The position numbers and the translations under genes were made by a program. Under the pieces are notes generated by a model that had not been told where the DNA came from, did no database searches, and saw nothing but the letters and a program-made list of their open reading frames with translations. From the NCBI GenBank assembly GCA_019635735.1, contig JAHBYX010000010.1, positions 105,122-169,121 on the forward strand: 64,000 nucleotides of DNA. The letters are read 5' to 3'. Positions 16,084-24,615 of the stretch are shown here, piece by piece. Source of the DNA: Mesorhizobium sp. (GTDB lineage Bacteria > Pseudomonadota > Alphaproteobacteria > Rhizobiales > Rhizobiaceae). Each line of letters opens with the position of its first letter. Positions within the stretch are counted from its first letter, which is position 1.

Positions 16084-18981
16084 ATGCTCGACAAGACATA
16101 CGATTCAAAGACGATCGAGCCCCGCATCGCCAAGGCCTGGGAGGACGCGGGCGCATTCCGCGCCGGGGCCGGCGCGGAGGAAGGGGCGGAGCCCTTCACC
16201 ATCGTCATCCCGCCGCCCAACGTCACCGGCTCGCTGCACATGGGCCACGCGCTCAACAACACGCTGCAGGACATCCTTGTCCGGTTCGAACGGATGCGCG
16301 GGAAGAACGTGCTCTGGCAGCCGGGGATGGATCATGCGGGCATCGCGACGCAGATGGTGGTCGAGCGGCAGCTGGCCGAACGGCAGATCCAACGCCGCAA
16401 CCTGACGCGCGACGAATTCATCGACAAGGTGTGGGAATGGAAGTCCGAGTCGGGCGGCATCATCGTCAACCAGCTCAAGCGCCTGGGCGCCTCGTGCGAC
16501 TGGTCGCGCGAGCGCTTCACGATGGACGAGGGCCTGTCGAAGGCGGTCATCGAGGTCTTCGTCAAGCTTTACCGCGACGGGCTGATCTACCGCGGCAAGC
16601 GGCTGGTGAACTGGGATCCCAAGTTCGAGACGGCGATCTCCGACCTCGAGGTGGAGAACCGCGACGTCGACGGCCACATGTGGCATTTCAAGTATCCGCT
16701 GGCCGGCGGCGAAACCTATCTCTATGTCGAGAAGGACGAGGGCGGGTACGTCACCTTCCAGGAGGAGCGCGACTACATCTCCATCGCCACGACCCGCCCG
16801 GAGACGATGCTGGGAGACGGTGCGGTCGCGGTGCACCCGTCGGACGCGCGCTACGCGCCGATCGTCGGCAAGCTGTGCGAGATCCCGGTCGGTCCGAAGG
16901 AGCACCGGCGGCTCATCCCGATCATCACCGACGAGTATCCCGACCCGGACTTCGGCTCTGGCGCGGTGAAGATCACCGGCGCGCACGATTTCAACGACTA
17001 TCAGGTCGCCCGCCGCAACCGGATCCCGCTCTACCGCCTGATGAACGGCGTCGCCGCGATGCGCGACGACGGCGAGCCCTATGCCGTCTGCGCCGCGCAG
17101 GCGGCCGCGATCGTCGAGAGCGGCGAATTGCCGAGCGAAGCCGAGGTGGATGCGATCAACCTCGTGCCGGACGAGTATCGCGGCCTTGATCGCTACGAGG
17201 CGCGCAAGCTGATCGTCGCGCAGATCAATGCCGATGGCCTCGCCGTCACGGTCGCGGACGCCGAGGGCAACGCGGTGCCCTATGTGGAATCCAAGAAGAT
17301 CACGCAGCCCTTCGGCGACCGCTCGGGCGTCGTGATCGAGCCGATGCTGACCGACCAGTGGTTCGCCGACGCAGCGACGTTGGCGAAGCCCGCCATCGCC
17401 TCAGTTCGAGAGGGCCGCACGAACTTCGTCCCTAAAACCTGGGAGAAGACTTACTTCGACTGGATGGAGAACATCGAGCCCTGGTGCATCTCGCGCCAGC
17501 TCTGGTGGGGCCATCAGATCCCGGCCTGGTACGGCCCGGACGGCACGATCTTCGTCGCCAAGTCCGAGGAGGAAGCGCTGGAGGATGCGGTCCAGTTCTA
17601 CCTCGCCCACGAAGGACCGTGGAAAGCGTGGGTCGAGGAGCGCCTCGAGACCTTCGAGCCGGGCGCGATCCTGACCCGCGACGAGGACGTGCTCGACACC
17701 TGGTTCTCCTCCGCGCTCTGGCCGTTCTCGACGCTCGGCTGGCCGGAGAAGACCAAGGAACTCGACACCTATTACCAGACCGACGTTCTGGTGACCGGCT
17801 TCGACATCATTTTCTTCTGGGTGGCCAGGATGATGATGATGGGTCTTCACTTCATGGACGAAGAGCCGTTCCATACTGTCTACGTCCATGCGCTGGTCCG
17901 CGACAAGAACGGCGCCAAGATGTCGAAGTCCAAGGGCAACGTCATCGATCCGCTGGAGCTGATCGACGAATACGGCGCCGACGCGCTGCGCTTCACGCTG
18001 ACGATCATGGCGGCGCAGGGCCGCGACGTGAAGCTCGATCCGGCCCGCATCGCCGGCTACCGCAACTTCGGCACCAAGCTCTGGAACGCCACCCGCTTCG
18101 CCGAGATGAACGGCGTCGCGCGCAACGACGAGTTCTGGCTGAACGATGCCAAGCTGACGGTCAACCGCTGGATCCTGACCGAACTGACGCGAGCTGCCCG
18201 CGAGATCACCGGCGCGATCGAGACCTACCGGTTCAACGAGGCGGCGGGAGCTGCCTACCGCTTCGTCTGGAACACGTTCTGCGACTGGTACCTGGAACTG
18301 CTGAAGCCTGTCTTCATGGGCGACGATGCCGCGGCGAAAGCCGAGTCCCAGGCGGTGGCGGCCTTCGTGCTCGACGAGATCTACAAGCTGCTGCACCCGA
18401 TGATGCCGTTCATGACGGAGGAACTGTGGGCGCATACGGCGGGTCAGGGGGCTTCGCGGGCAACGCTTCTGTGCCATGCGTCCTGGCCGAATCCCGATTT
18501 CGAGGATGCCGAGGCCGCCGCCGAGATCAACTGGCTGGTCGACCTCGTCTCGGGGATCCGCTCGGTTCGGGCCGAGATGAACGTGCCCCCTTCGGCGATC
18601 GCGCCGCTGTGCATTGTCGGCGCCGACAAGGCGACCGAGGCTCGCCTTGAACGCCATGCTGCGGCGATTGCCCGTCTCGCCCGTGTCGGTCAGGTGGGCC
18701 ACTCCACGGCGGCACCCAAGGCGTCCGCGCAGATCGTGCTGGGCGAGGCGACCTTTGCACTGCCGCTCGGCGACCTGATCGATGTCAAGGCGGAAGCCGC
18801 GCGGCTGGCCAAGGAAGTGGCCAAGGTCGAGGGCGAGATCGCCCGTGTCGAAAAGAAGCTCGACAATCCGCAATTCGTCGCCAAGGCTGCGGAGGAGGTC
18901 GTCGAGGCCGAGCGCGAGAAGCTGGCGGAATTCAAGGAACAGCTCGCACGGCTGAAGACGGCGCTGGCGCGCGTCAGCTGA
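16084..18981 (+). CDS. valS: valyl-tRNA synthetase
   Basis: Class I aminoacyl-tRNA synthetase of 965 residues. The HIGH motif appears as PPPNVTGSLHMGHALNNT around residues 40-57, and KMSKSKGNVIDP around 612-623. The inserted editing (CP1) domain lies between them, and a C-terminal coiled coil rich in Lys/Glu runs from about 895 to 965. It charges tRNA-Val. The length and motif spacing are normal. The 189-base gap from popZ holds nothing I can name. Confidence 0.98.
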   Translation: MLDKTYDSKTIEPRIAKAWEDAGAFRAGAGAEEGAEPFTIVIPPPNVTGSLHMGHALNNTLQDILVRFERMRGKNVLWQPGMDHAGIATQMVVERQLAERQIQRRNLTRDEFIDKVWEWKSESGGIIVNQLKRLGASCDWSRERFTMDEGLSKAVIEVFVKLYRDGLIYRGKRLVNWDPKFETAISDLEVENRDVDGHMWHFKYPLAGGETYLYVEKDEGGYVTFQEERDYISIATTRPETMLGDGAVAVHPSDARYAPIVGKLCEIPVGPKEHRRLIPIITDEYPDPDFGSGAVKITGAHDFNDYQVARRNRIPLYRLMNGVAAMRDDGEPYAVCAAQAAAIVESGELPSEAEVDAINLVPDEYRGLDRYEARKLIVAQINADGLAVTVADAEGNAVPYVESKKITQPFGDRSGVVIEPMLTDQWFADAATLAKPAIASVREGRTNFVPKTWEKTYFDWMENIEPWCISRQLWWGHQIPAWYGPDGTIFVAKSEEEALEDAVQFYLAHEGPWKAWVEERLETFEPGAILTRDEDVLDTWFSSALWPFSTLGWPEKTKELDTYYQTDVLVTGFDIIFFWVARMMMMGLHFMDEEPFHTVYVHALVRDKNGAKMSKSKGNVIDPLELIDEYGADALRFTLTIMAAQGRDVKLDPARIAGYRNFGTKLWNATRFAEMNGVARNDEFWLNDAKLTVNRWILTELTRAAREITGAIETYRFNEAAGAAYRFVWNTFCDWYLELLKPVFMGDDAAAKAESQAVAAFVLDEIYKLLHPMMPFMTEELWAHTAGQGASRATLLCHASWPNPDFEDAEAAAEINWLVDLVSGIRSVRAEMNVPPSAIAPLCIVGADKATEARLERHAAAIARLARVGQVGHSTAAPKASAQIVLGEATFALPLGDLIDVKAEAARLAKEVAKVEGEIARVEKKLDNPQFVAKAAEEVVEAEREKLAEFKEQLARLKTALARVS

Positions 18982-18987
18982 CCGAGG

Positions 18988-19011
18988 AGGCGCCGGCCAT
19001 CGCCGGCGCCT
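18988..19011. terminator. GC-rich hairpin between convergent genes
   Basis: A perfect stem, AGGCGCCGGC with GCCGGCGCCT around the loop CATC, lies between the end of valS and the end of the convergent membrane-protein gene. There is no T-run on either side, so it may only stall or protect 3' ends. Confidence 0.45.
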
Positions 19012-19018
19012 ACTCCCC

Positions 19019-19516
19019 TCAGCGCATTGCCCGCACCAGCCGCCACAACTGCACCGACGCGTAGACCGCAGCGGGCAGTTGCAGGACGCCGGTGACTTCG
19101 AAGAAGACATCGCTTGGCATCTCGTACATCGAGGACGAGAAGGTTTCGCGCGCGGCGCCCTCTCCGCCGATGAAGAAGACCAGGTTCTTGACGACGTGGT
19201 TGAAGCCGCCCTCGTAGAACCCGATCGCCAGGATGGGGAATACAGCTATCGATACGACCGCCGCCCAGCGCGCGATCGCCGCCGCCTGGGGCCGGCCGGT
19301 GGCTGCGACGTAGAGCAGGCCGATGATCAAAGCCGCGAACGGAATGCTGACGAAGACGATGTGCAGCCGGAACGGCGTGTCGAAGACGTAAGCGCCCCAG
19401 GCGTGGTGCACCGAGGTCAGCAGGAGGATGAACAGGGCCGCGGCGCCGGCGCGGAACTCGGCCGAGCGGAGTTCGTTGCGCGACATTGGCGCGCCCGAGA
19501 TGAGTTGAGTGGACAT
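19019..19516 (-). CDS. four-helix membrane protein under a divergent TetR regulator
   Basis: The product is 165 residues with about four hydrophobic segments (near 24-42, 49-70, 83-103 and 135-155). I recognise no catalytic motif. The ATG at 19516 has GGGAG about seven bases upstream. It is divergent from a TetR-family gene, with an inverted repeat in the shared 134-base gap, so it is the probable target of that regulator. I do not know its function. Confidence 0.75.
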   Translation of the reverse strand: MSTQLISGAPMSRNELRSAEFRAGAAALFILLLTSVHHAWGAYVFDTPFRLHIVFVSIPFAALIIGLLYVAATGRPQAAAIARWAAVVSIAVFPILAIGFYEGGFNHVVKNLVFFIGGEGAARETFSSSMYEMPSDVFFEVTGVLQLPAAVYASVQLWRLVRAMR

Positions 19517-19581
19517 TCGGGTTCTCCCGGGTTGTTGCGATGGGAGATCGCTAGCGCGATAATGAAAGGTATTGGCGGACC

Positions 19582-19615
19582 TTTCCGGGACAGACCGCCC
19601 GATCTGTCCCGGAAA
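19582..19615. promoter_or_regulatory. perfect inverted repeat, probable TetR operator
   Basis: Arms TTTCCGGGACAGA and TCTGTCCCGGAAA, 13 bases each and exact, flank an 8-base spacer (CCGCCCGA). The site lies between the divergent membrane-protein and TetR genes, 35 bases before the regulator ATG. Size and symmetry suit a TetR dimer or dimer pair. Confidence 0.75.
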
Positions 19616-19650
19616 CGGTCGCTTTGACGTTCCACGACAACGGGGCGACC

Positions 19651-20238
19651 ATGGCCATCGATAGACGTGTCCAACGAACCCGGCAGGCTCTCTACGACGC
19701 GGTCGTGAGATTGATACTGGTGCAGCCGTACGACGATATCTGTGTGCATGACATCGCCGCCGAGGCGGGCGTCGGGCGATCCACGTTCTATGCCCATTTC
19801 GGTTCCAAGGACGAACTGGTCGCGTGCAGCCTCGAACGACTGCGGCCGGTGCTGCAGGGCGGTCGTGCGGCGCAGCTCGAACAGCCGCGGATCGAATCCT
19901 GCCAGGGCACGCTGGCGCTGCTGCGCCACATGCACGGCCATCGCGCGCTGTTGACGGCTTTGGAGGGGACCGCGGGCCATCCGATCGTGCTGGCGGCGAT
20001 CCGCGAGGAACTGGCGCGCTTCCTCGGGGTTTTCGCTCGGCCGGGCCTCCATCGCGGGATGCCCCGCAAGCTCATCCTCGATTTCATCACCGGCACGTTC
20101 ATGTCGGTCGCGACGTGGTGGCTCACGGAACGGCCGGAGATTTCGGCCGAGGAGGTCGACGCGATGTTTCACCGGCTGGTCGGCGGCGGCATTCCCGACG
20201 GCTTCTTCGTCGAGGACGCGCGCAGGTTCGCCGCCTAG
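19651..20238 (+). CDS. TetR family transcriptional regulator
   Basis: The product is 195 residues from the ATG at 19651; a TTG 27 bases upstream was rejected. The TetR_N helix-turn-helix is clear: HDIAAEAGVGRSTFYAHFGS at residues 33-52, preceded by RTRQALYDAVVRLILVQPYD. The C-terminal half is helical with a hydrophobic core (FITGTFMSVATWWLTERPE), presumably the ligand pocket; the ligand is unknown. It is divergent from a membrane-protein gene over a perfect 13-base-arm palindrome, which suggests autoregulation and control of that gene. Confidence 0.93.
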   Translation: MAIDRRVQRTRQALYDAVVRLILVQPYDDICVHDIAAEAGVGRSTFYAHFGSKDELVACSLERLRPVLQGGRAAQLEQPRIESCQGTLALLRHMHGHRALLTALEGTAGHPIVLAAIREELARFLGVFARPGLHRGMPRKLILDFITGTFMSVATWWLTERPEISAEEVDAMFHRLVGGGIPDGFFVEDARRFAA

Positions 20239-20358
20239 AGCGGGCGGGGCACTGCCGTCAGGGCGATTCAGCAGGACTTGCCTGCATCCGAAGGTCTGGT
20301 CAGGCGGGCCGTTAGCGCATAAAGACTTCGGACACGCAAAGAACAGCCAGGATCGGAA

Positions 20359-22194
20359 ATGCCCCCCTATCGTTCACGCACCACCACCCACGGCCGCAAC
20401 ATGGCCGGCGCGCGCGGCCTCTGGCGCGCCACCGGCATGAAGGACGGCGATTTCGGCAAGCCGATCATTGCCGTAGTCAACTCCTTCACCCAGTTCGTGC
20501 CCGGCCACGTCCATCTCAAGGATCTCGGCCAGCTGGTCGCCCGCGAGATCGAGGCGGCCGGCGGCGTCGCCAAGGAGTTCAACACGATCGCCGTCGACGA
20601 CGGCATCGCGATGGGCCATGACGGCATGCTCTATTCGCTGCCCTCGCGAGAGATCATCGCGGACTCGGTCGAATACATGGTCAACGCGCATTGCGCCGAC
20701 GCGATGGTGTGCATCTCGAACTGCGACAAGATCACGCCCGGCATGCTGAACGCCGCGATGCGGCTGAACATCCCGGCCGTCTTCGTCTCTGGCGGTCCCA
20801 TGGAAGCCGGCAAGGCGATGCTGAAGGGCAAGCTGCAGGCGCTCGATCTGGTCGACGCGATGGTCATGGCGGCCGACGACCACTACACCGACGCGGAGGT
20901 GCAGGCAGTCGAGGAAGCCGCGTGCCCGACCTGCGGCTCGTGCTCCGGCATGTTCACGGCCAACTCGATGAACTGCCTGACCGAAGCGCTCGGCCTGTCG
21001 CTGCCCGGCAACGGCTCCACGCTTGCCACCCATTCCGACCGCAAGCGCCTGTTCGTCGAGGCGGGCCACCTGATCGTCGACCTCGCGCGCCGCTACTACG
21101 AGCAGGACGACGAGACCGCGCTGCCGCGCTCCATCGCCACAAAGGCTGCCTTCGAGAACGCCATGGCGCTCGACATCGCCATGGGCGGCTCGACCAACAC
21201 GGTGCTACATATCCTCGCCGCGGCGCACGAGGGCGGCGTCGACTTCACCATGGACGACATCGATGCGCTGTCGCGCAAGGTGCCGGTCCTGTGCAAGGTG
21301 GCGCCAGCCAAGAACGACGTGCACATGGAAGACGTCCACCGCGCAGGCGGGATCATGGCGATTCTCGGCCAACTGGATCGCGCGGGCCTGATCAACCGCG
21401 ACGAGCCGACGATCCATGCGGTGACGATGGGCGATGCGCTCGACCAGTGGGACATCTCCCGCACCAATTCGAGCACCGTGCGCGATTTCTTCAAGGCGGC
21501 GCCGGGTGGCGTGCGCACCACGCAGGCGTTCAGCCAGTCCAACCGCTGGGCCGACCTCGACCTCGATCGCAAGGACGGCGCGATTCGCGCCCCGGAAAAC
21601 GCTTTCTCGAAGGATGGCGGTCTGGCGGTGCTGAAGGGCAATATCGCCATCGACGGCTGCATCGTGAAAACCGCGGGTGTCGATGAGTCGATCCTGAAGT
21701 TCACCGGCCCGGCGCGGGTCTTCGAGAGCCAGGATGCGACCGTCAAGGCGATCCTATCGAACGAGATCAAGCCGGGCGACGTGATCGTCATCCGCTACGA
21801 GGGTCCGCGCGGCGGGCCCGGAATGCAGGAAATGCTCTATCCGACGAGCTACCTGAAATCGAAGGGCCTCGGAAAGGCCTGCGCGCTGGTGACCGACGGG
21901 CGCTTCTCGGGCGGCACCTCGGGCCTGTCGATCGGTCATGCCTCGCCGGAAGCCGCCGAGGGCGGGACGATCGGTCTCGTACGCGAGGGCGACACGATCG
22001 AGATCGACATCCCCAACCGTTCCATCCACCTGAAGGTCAGCGACGACGAGCTCGCACAGCGTCGTCACGAGCAGGATCGGCTCGGCTGGAAGCCGGCGGA
22101 GAAGCGCAAGCGCAACGTCACCCAGGCCTTGAAGCTCTATGCAGCGTTCGCCACGTCGGCCGCGCGTGGCGCCGTGCGCGTCGTGCCGGAATAG
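20359..22194 (+). CDS. ilvD: dihydroxy-acid dehydratase
   Basis: The product is 611 residues, full IlvD/Edd family length. It converts dihydroxy acids to 2-keto acids in isoleucine, valine and pantothenate synthesis and carries a labile Fe-S cluster. Likely ligands are Cys122 in SNCDKITPGM and Cys195 in CPTCGSCSGM (cysteines at 189, 192 and 195). The C-terminal motif TDGRFSGGTSGLSIGHASPEA is present. A strong terminator follows directly, so it is probably monocistronic. Confidence 0.97.
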   Translation: MPPYRSRTTTHGRNMAGARGLWRATGMKDGDFGKPIIAVVNSFTQFVPGHVHLKDLGQLVAREIEAAGGVAKEFNTIAVDDGIAMGHDGMLYSLPSREIIADSVEYMVNAHCADAMVCISNCDKITPGMLNAAMRLNIPAVFVSGGPMEAGKAMLKGKLQALDLVDAMVMAADDHYTDAEVQAVEEAACPTCGSCSGMFTANSMNCLTEALGLSLPGNGSTLATHSDRKRLFVEAGHLIVDLARRYYEQDDETALPRSIATKAAFENAMALDIAMGGSTNTVLHILAAAHEGGVDFTMDDIDALSRKVPVLCKVAPAKNDVHMEDVHRAGGIMAILGQLDRAGLINRDEPTIHAVTMGDALDQWDISRTNSSTVRDFFKAAPGGVRTTQAFSQSNRWADLDLDRKDGAIRAPENAFSKDGGLAVLKGNIAIDGCIVKTAGVDESILKFTGPARVFESQDATVKAILSNEIKPGDVIVIRYEGPRGGPGMQEMLYPTSYLKSKGLGKACALVTDGRFSGGTSGLSIGHASPEAAEGGTIGLVREGDTIEIDIPNRSIHLKVSDDELAQRRHEQDRLGWKPAEKRKRNVTQALKLYAAFATSAARGAVRVVPE

Positions 22195-22218
22195 GCTGAC
22201 TACACACGGAGAACGGTC

Positions 22219-22247
22219 AACGGCCCCTCGCGGGGCCGTTTTCGTTT
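22219..22247 (+). terminator. rho-independent terminator of ilvD
   Basis: Stem AACGGCCCC / GGGGCCGTT with loop TCGC, followed by TTCGTTT. It lies 24 bases after the ilvD stop. The flank GGAGAACGGTCAACGG resembles that of the terminator after the SPOR gene near 31330. Confidence 0.85.
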
Positions 22248-22585
22248 GAGCGCCCGCAAAGGTTTGTGACGATTCGGCAACACTCTTTCAACATCGCCTG
22301 CGCTATAAGGCGGAGGGGACGAATTGCCTACTTCCCGCCATAAACCCGGAGCACCCCGAAGCTCACTTCGAGGCAGCCCATCGGGCCGCAGGACGAGGCA
22401 AGGCCGCGACAAGCGGCGAGAACGAGAAGGGACGCCGTGACCGACAGTATCGGCTTGAGGGCTGGAAGCGCGTTCGCCCGCACGGGCGAATGGACGTTTT
22501 CCGTTCCACTCGCTGTTGCCGCGGATACGGCGCGGGCGCGGGGCGGCGTCCTGACGGTGCGTACGGCGTGAGTGATTTGAGAGAG
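22248..22585 (+). other. long gene-free leader upstream of exoR
   Basis: About 340 bases between the ilvD terminator and the exoR ATG have no convincing gene on either strand. CTATAA near 22301 could be a -10 element, but I see no good -35 partner. Two short inverted motifs, GAAGCTCACTTC near 22369 and TTCGCCCGCACGGGCGAA near 22471, suggest structured leader RNA. The promoter was not resolved. Confidence 0.35.
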
Positions 22586-23374
22586 ATGCGGATTTCCGGG
22601 TCCATACGAGTTGGTGCTTTCGCCGCTGGCATGTTCCTGGCGGGTTTCGGCCATGCGTTTGCGCTCGATCCGGCATCGACCGGCGGCTCGCCCTTGTCCA
22701 ATCCCTGGGAAGCGCTGCGCGACGGCTACGACAAGTATCGCAACGGCCACAAGGACGAGGCGATCGAAGCCTACCGCTACGCCGCCGAGAAGGGTCAACT
22801 CGGCGCGCAATGGAAGCTGGCGCGCATGTATGCCGATGGCGACGGCGTCGCCCGCAACGACTATGAGGCCTTCAAGTTCTATTCGCAGATCGTCAGCCAG
22901 GGCGTTGAGCACGGCAGCGTCGAGGCGGCCTACGTCTCGGACGCGCTCGTGGCGATCGGCACCTATGTACGCAGGGGTATACCCGGGTCGCCGGTGAAGG
23001 CCGATCCGATGCTGGCGCAGGAATACTATCGCGACGCCGCCACCAACTACCGCAATCCGACGGCGCAGTTCGAGCTCGGCCGCATGTTCCTCAACGGCGA
23101 AGGCGTCAAGACCTCGGTCAAACAGGCCGGGCGCTGGCTGCAGCTTGCGGCCGAGAAGGGCCATGCCGGTGCTCAGGCGACCCTCGGCAATCTGCTCTAC
23201 CAGCGCGGCAAGGTCGTTCGCGGCCTCGCCATGCTGACGGCCGCCATGGAGCGGGCCGACCCCCGCGACCGCCAGTGGATCGGCGGCATGCAGGAGGAAG
23301 CCTTCGCGCTCGCCACCGAGGCGGACCGCCGCACGGCGATCGCGCTCGCGCAGGATATGCTGGCGCGGAAGTAG
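22586..23374 (+). CDS. exoR: periplasmic Sel1-repeat regulator ExoR
   Basis: The product is 262 residues. A signal peptide (to about GHAFA) is followed by Sel1-like repeats, for example KGQLGAQWKLARMYADGDGV, NPTAQFELGRMFLNGEGV and KGHAGAQATLGNLLYQRGKV. This matches the ExoR family, which in Sinorhizobium and Agrobacterium sits in the periplasm, inhibits the ExoS (ChvG) sensor kinase and so controls exopolysaccharide and motility; acid triggers its proteolysis. The ATG at 22586 is preceded by GAGAG and gives the expected length. exoS and chvI are not in the window. Confidence 0.9.
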   Translation: MRISGSIRVGAFAAGMFLAGFGHAFALDPASTGGSPLSNPWEALRDGYDKYRNGHKDEAIEAYRYAAEKGQLGAQWKLARMYADGDGVARNDYEAFKFYSQIVSQGVEHGSVEAAYVSDALVAIGTYVRRGIPGSPVKADPMLAQEYYRDAATNYRNPTAQFELGRMFLNGEGVKTSVKQAGRWLQLAAEKGHAGAQATLGNLLYQRGKVVRGLAMLTAAMERADPRDRQWIGGMQEEAFALATEADRRTAIALAQDMLARK

Positions 23375-23385
23375 TTGTCGCGCGC

Positions 23386-24183
23386 TCAGGCGCGAGCGGC
23401 AATTCCCAGATCGATGGCGACCGGCACGTGGTCCGAGGGCTTTTCCCAGGACCGCACATGCTTCTCGACCGACGCGGCACGCAGCGCGTTGGCCGCTTCC
23501 GGCGACAGAAGCAGATGGTCGATGCGGATGCCGTTGTTCTTCTGCCAAGCGCCGGCCTGATAGTCCCAGAACGTATAGACGTCGGGCGCATCGGTGACCG
23601 AGCGGATCGACTCGGTGAAGCCGAGCGAGAGCAGCCGGCGGAACGCCTGGCGCGACTCGGGCTGGAAGAGGGCATCGTTCACCCAATCCTGCCAGCGCCT
23701 GGCGTCTTCCTTTTCCGGAATGACGTTGTAGTCGCCGGCAAGCACCAGCGGCTCCTCGAGGCGCAGCCGGTCGGACGCCCAGCGCTCGAGCCGGGCCATC
23801 CAGCGCAGCTTGTAGCCGAACTTGCGGTCTTCGGAGATCGGGTTGCCGTTGGGCAGATAAAGCGAGACCACCCGCAACACGCCTGCGCCGGTCGAGAACA
23901 CGCCCTCGATGAAGCGCGACTGGTCGTCCTCATCGTCGCCGGGCAGGCCGCGATTCACCTCGTCGAAGGGCAGCTTGGACAGGATCGCAACGCCGTTGAA
24001 GCCTTTCTGGCCATGCGTCTCGACGTGGTAGCCCAGCGCCTCGACCTCGGCGCGCGGGAAACCTTCGTCGACCGTCTTGATCTCCTGCAGGCAGACGATG
24101 TGCGGCTGGCTTTCCTTCAGCCAGGCGACCAGGTTTTCGATGCGCGCCTTGACGCCGTTGATGTTCCAGGTGGCGATTTTCAT
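23386..24183 (-). CDS. xthA: exodeoxyribonuclease III
   Basis: The product is 265 residues of the EEP (exonuclease-endonuclease-phosphatase) fold, an AP endonuclease and 3'-5' exonuclease of base-excision repair. The motifs are MKIATWNINGVKAR at the start, CLQEIK with Glu34, LAGDYNVIPEKED near 145-157, IDHLLLSPEA and the C-terminal SDHVPV with the catalytic His252. The erpA stop lies six bases upstream, so the two are probably co-transcribed. It converges with exoR. Confidence 0.95.
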   Translation of the reverse strand: MKIATWNINGVKARIENLVAWLKESQPHIVCLQEIKTVDEGFPRAEVEALGYHVETHGQKGFNGVAILSKLPFDEVNRGLPGDDEDDQSRFIEGVFSTGAGVLRVVSLYLPNGNPISEDRKFGYKLRWMARLERWASDRLRLEEPLVLAGDYNVIPEKEDARRWQDWVNDALFQPESRQAFRRLLSLGFTESIRSVTDAPDVYTFWDYQAGAWQKNNGIRIDHLLLSPEAANALRAASVEKHVRSWEKPSDHVPVAIDLGIAARA

Positions 24184-24189
24184 CGCCGG

Positions 24190-24540
24190 TCAGACGGAAA
24201 AGCTGGTGCCGCAGCCGCAGGAGGCGACCGCGTTGGGGTTCCTGATCTGGAAGGACTGGCCCATCAGGTCGTCGACGAAATCGATCACCGAGCCGCCCAT
24301 GTAGATGAGCGACATCTCGTCGATGAGGATGGTGGCGCCGAGCTTTTCGATAGCGACGTCGTCGTCGTTGCGGCCGTCGACCAAGTCGTACTTGTAGGAG
24401 AAACCGGAGCAGCCACCGCCCTCGACGGAGACCCTGAGCGCCGTCTTGCCCGGTTCCTTGGCGACGATCTTCGCGACGCGGGCAGCCGCCGCATCGGTCA
24501 CCTCGATGCCTTTCATGGCAGTCTTCGCGTCCGTGCCCAT
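24190..24540 (-). CDS. erpA: A-type iron-sulfur cluster carrier (ErpA/HesB family)
   Basis: The product is 116 residues. The three conserved cysteines of A-type carriers are present: Cys44 in GGGCSGF and Cys108/Cys110 in the C-terminal SCGCGTSF. These proteins receive Fe-S clusters from scaffolds and pass them to target enzymes. The start at 24540 has AAGGTG upstream; an internal ATG at 24516 would also keep the domain. It precedes xthA and is divergent from dgt. ErpA rather than IscA is chosen because no isc or suf genes adjoin it. Confidence 0.88.
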   Translation of the reverse strand: MGTDAKTAMKGIEVTDAAAARVAKIVAKEPGKTALRVSVEGGGCSGFSYKYDLVDGRNDDDVAIEKLGATILIDEMSLIYMGGSVIDFVDDLMGQSFQIRNPNAVASCGCGTSFSV

Positions 24541-24615
24541 GGGCGTCACCTTGCGTTCGTCTCTCAGCCATAGGTATGAAGCGGCGGTATCCAAGTCAAC
24601 CAGCGGCGGGTTTCC

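Noticed and set aside
17401..19110. Long minus-strand open frame opposite valS
   Set aside because: Antisense shadow of valS; no ribosome site, no motif, and it runs across the end of valS into the convergent gene.
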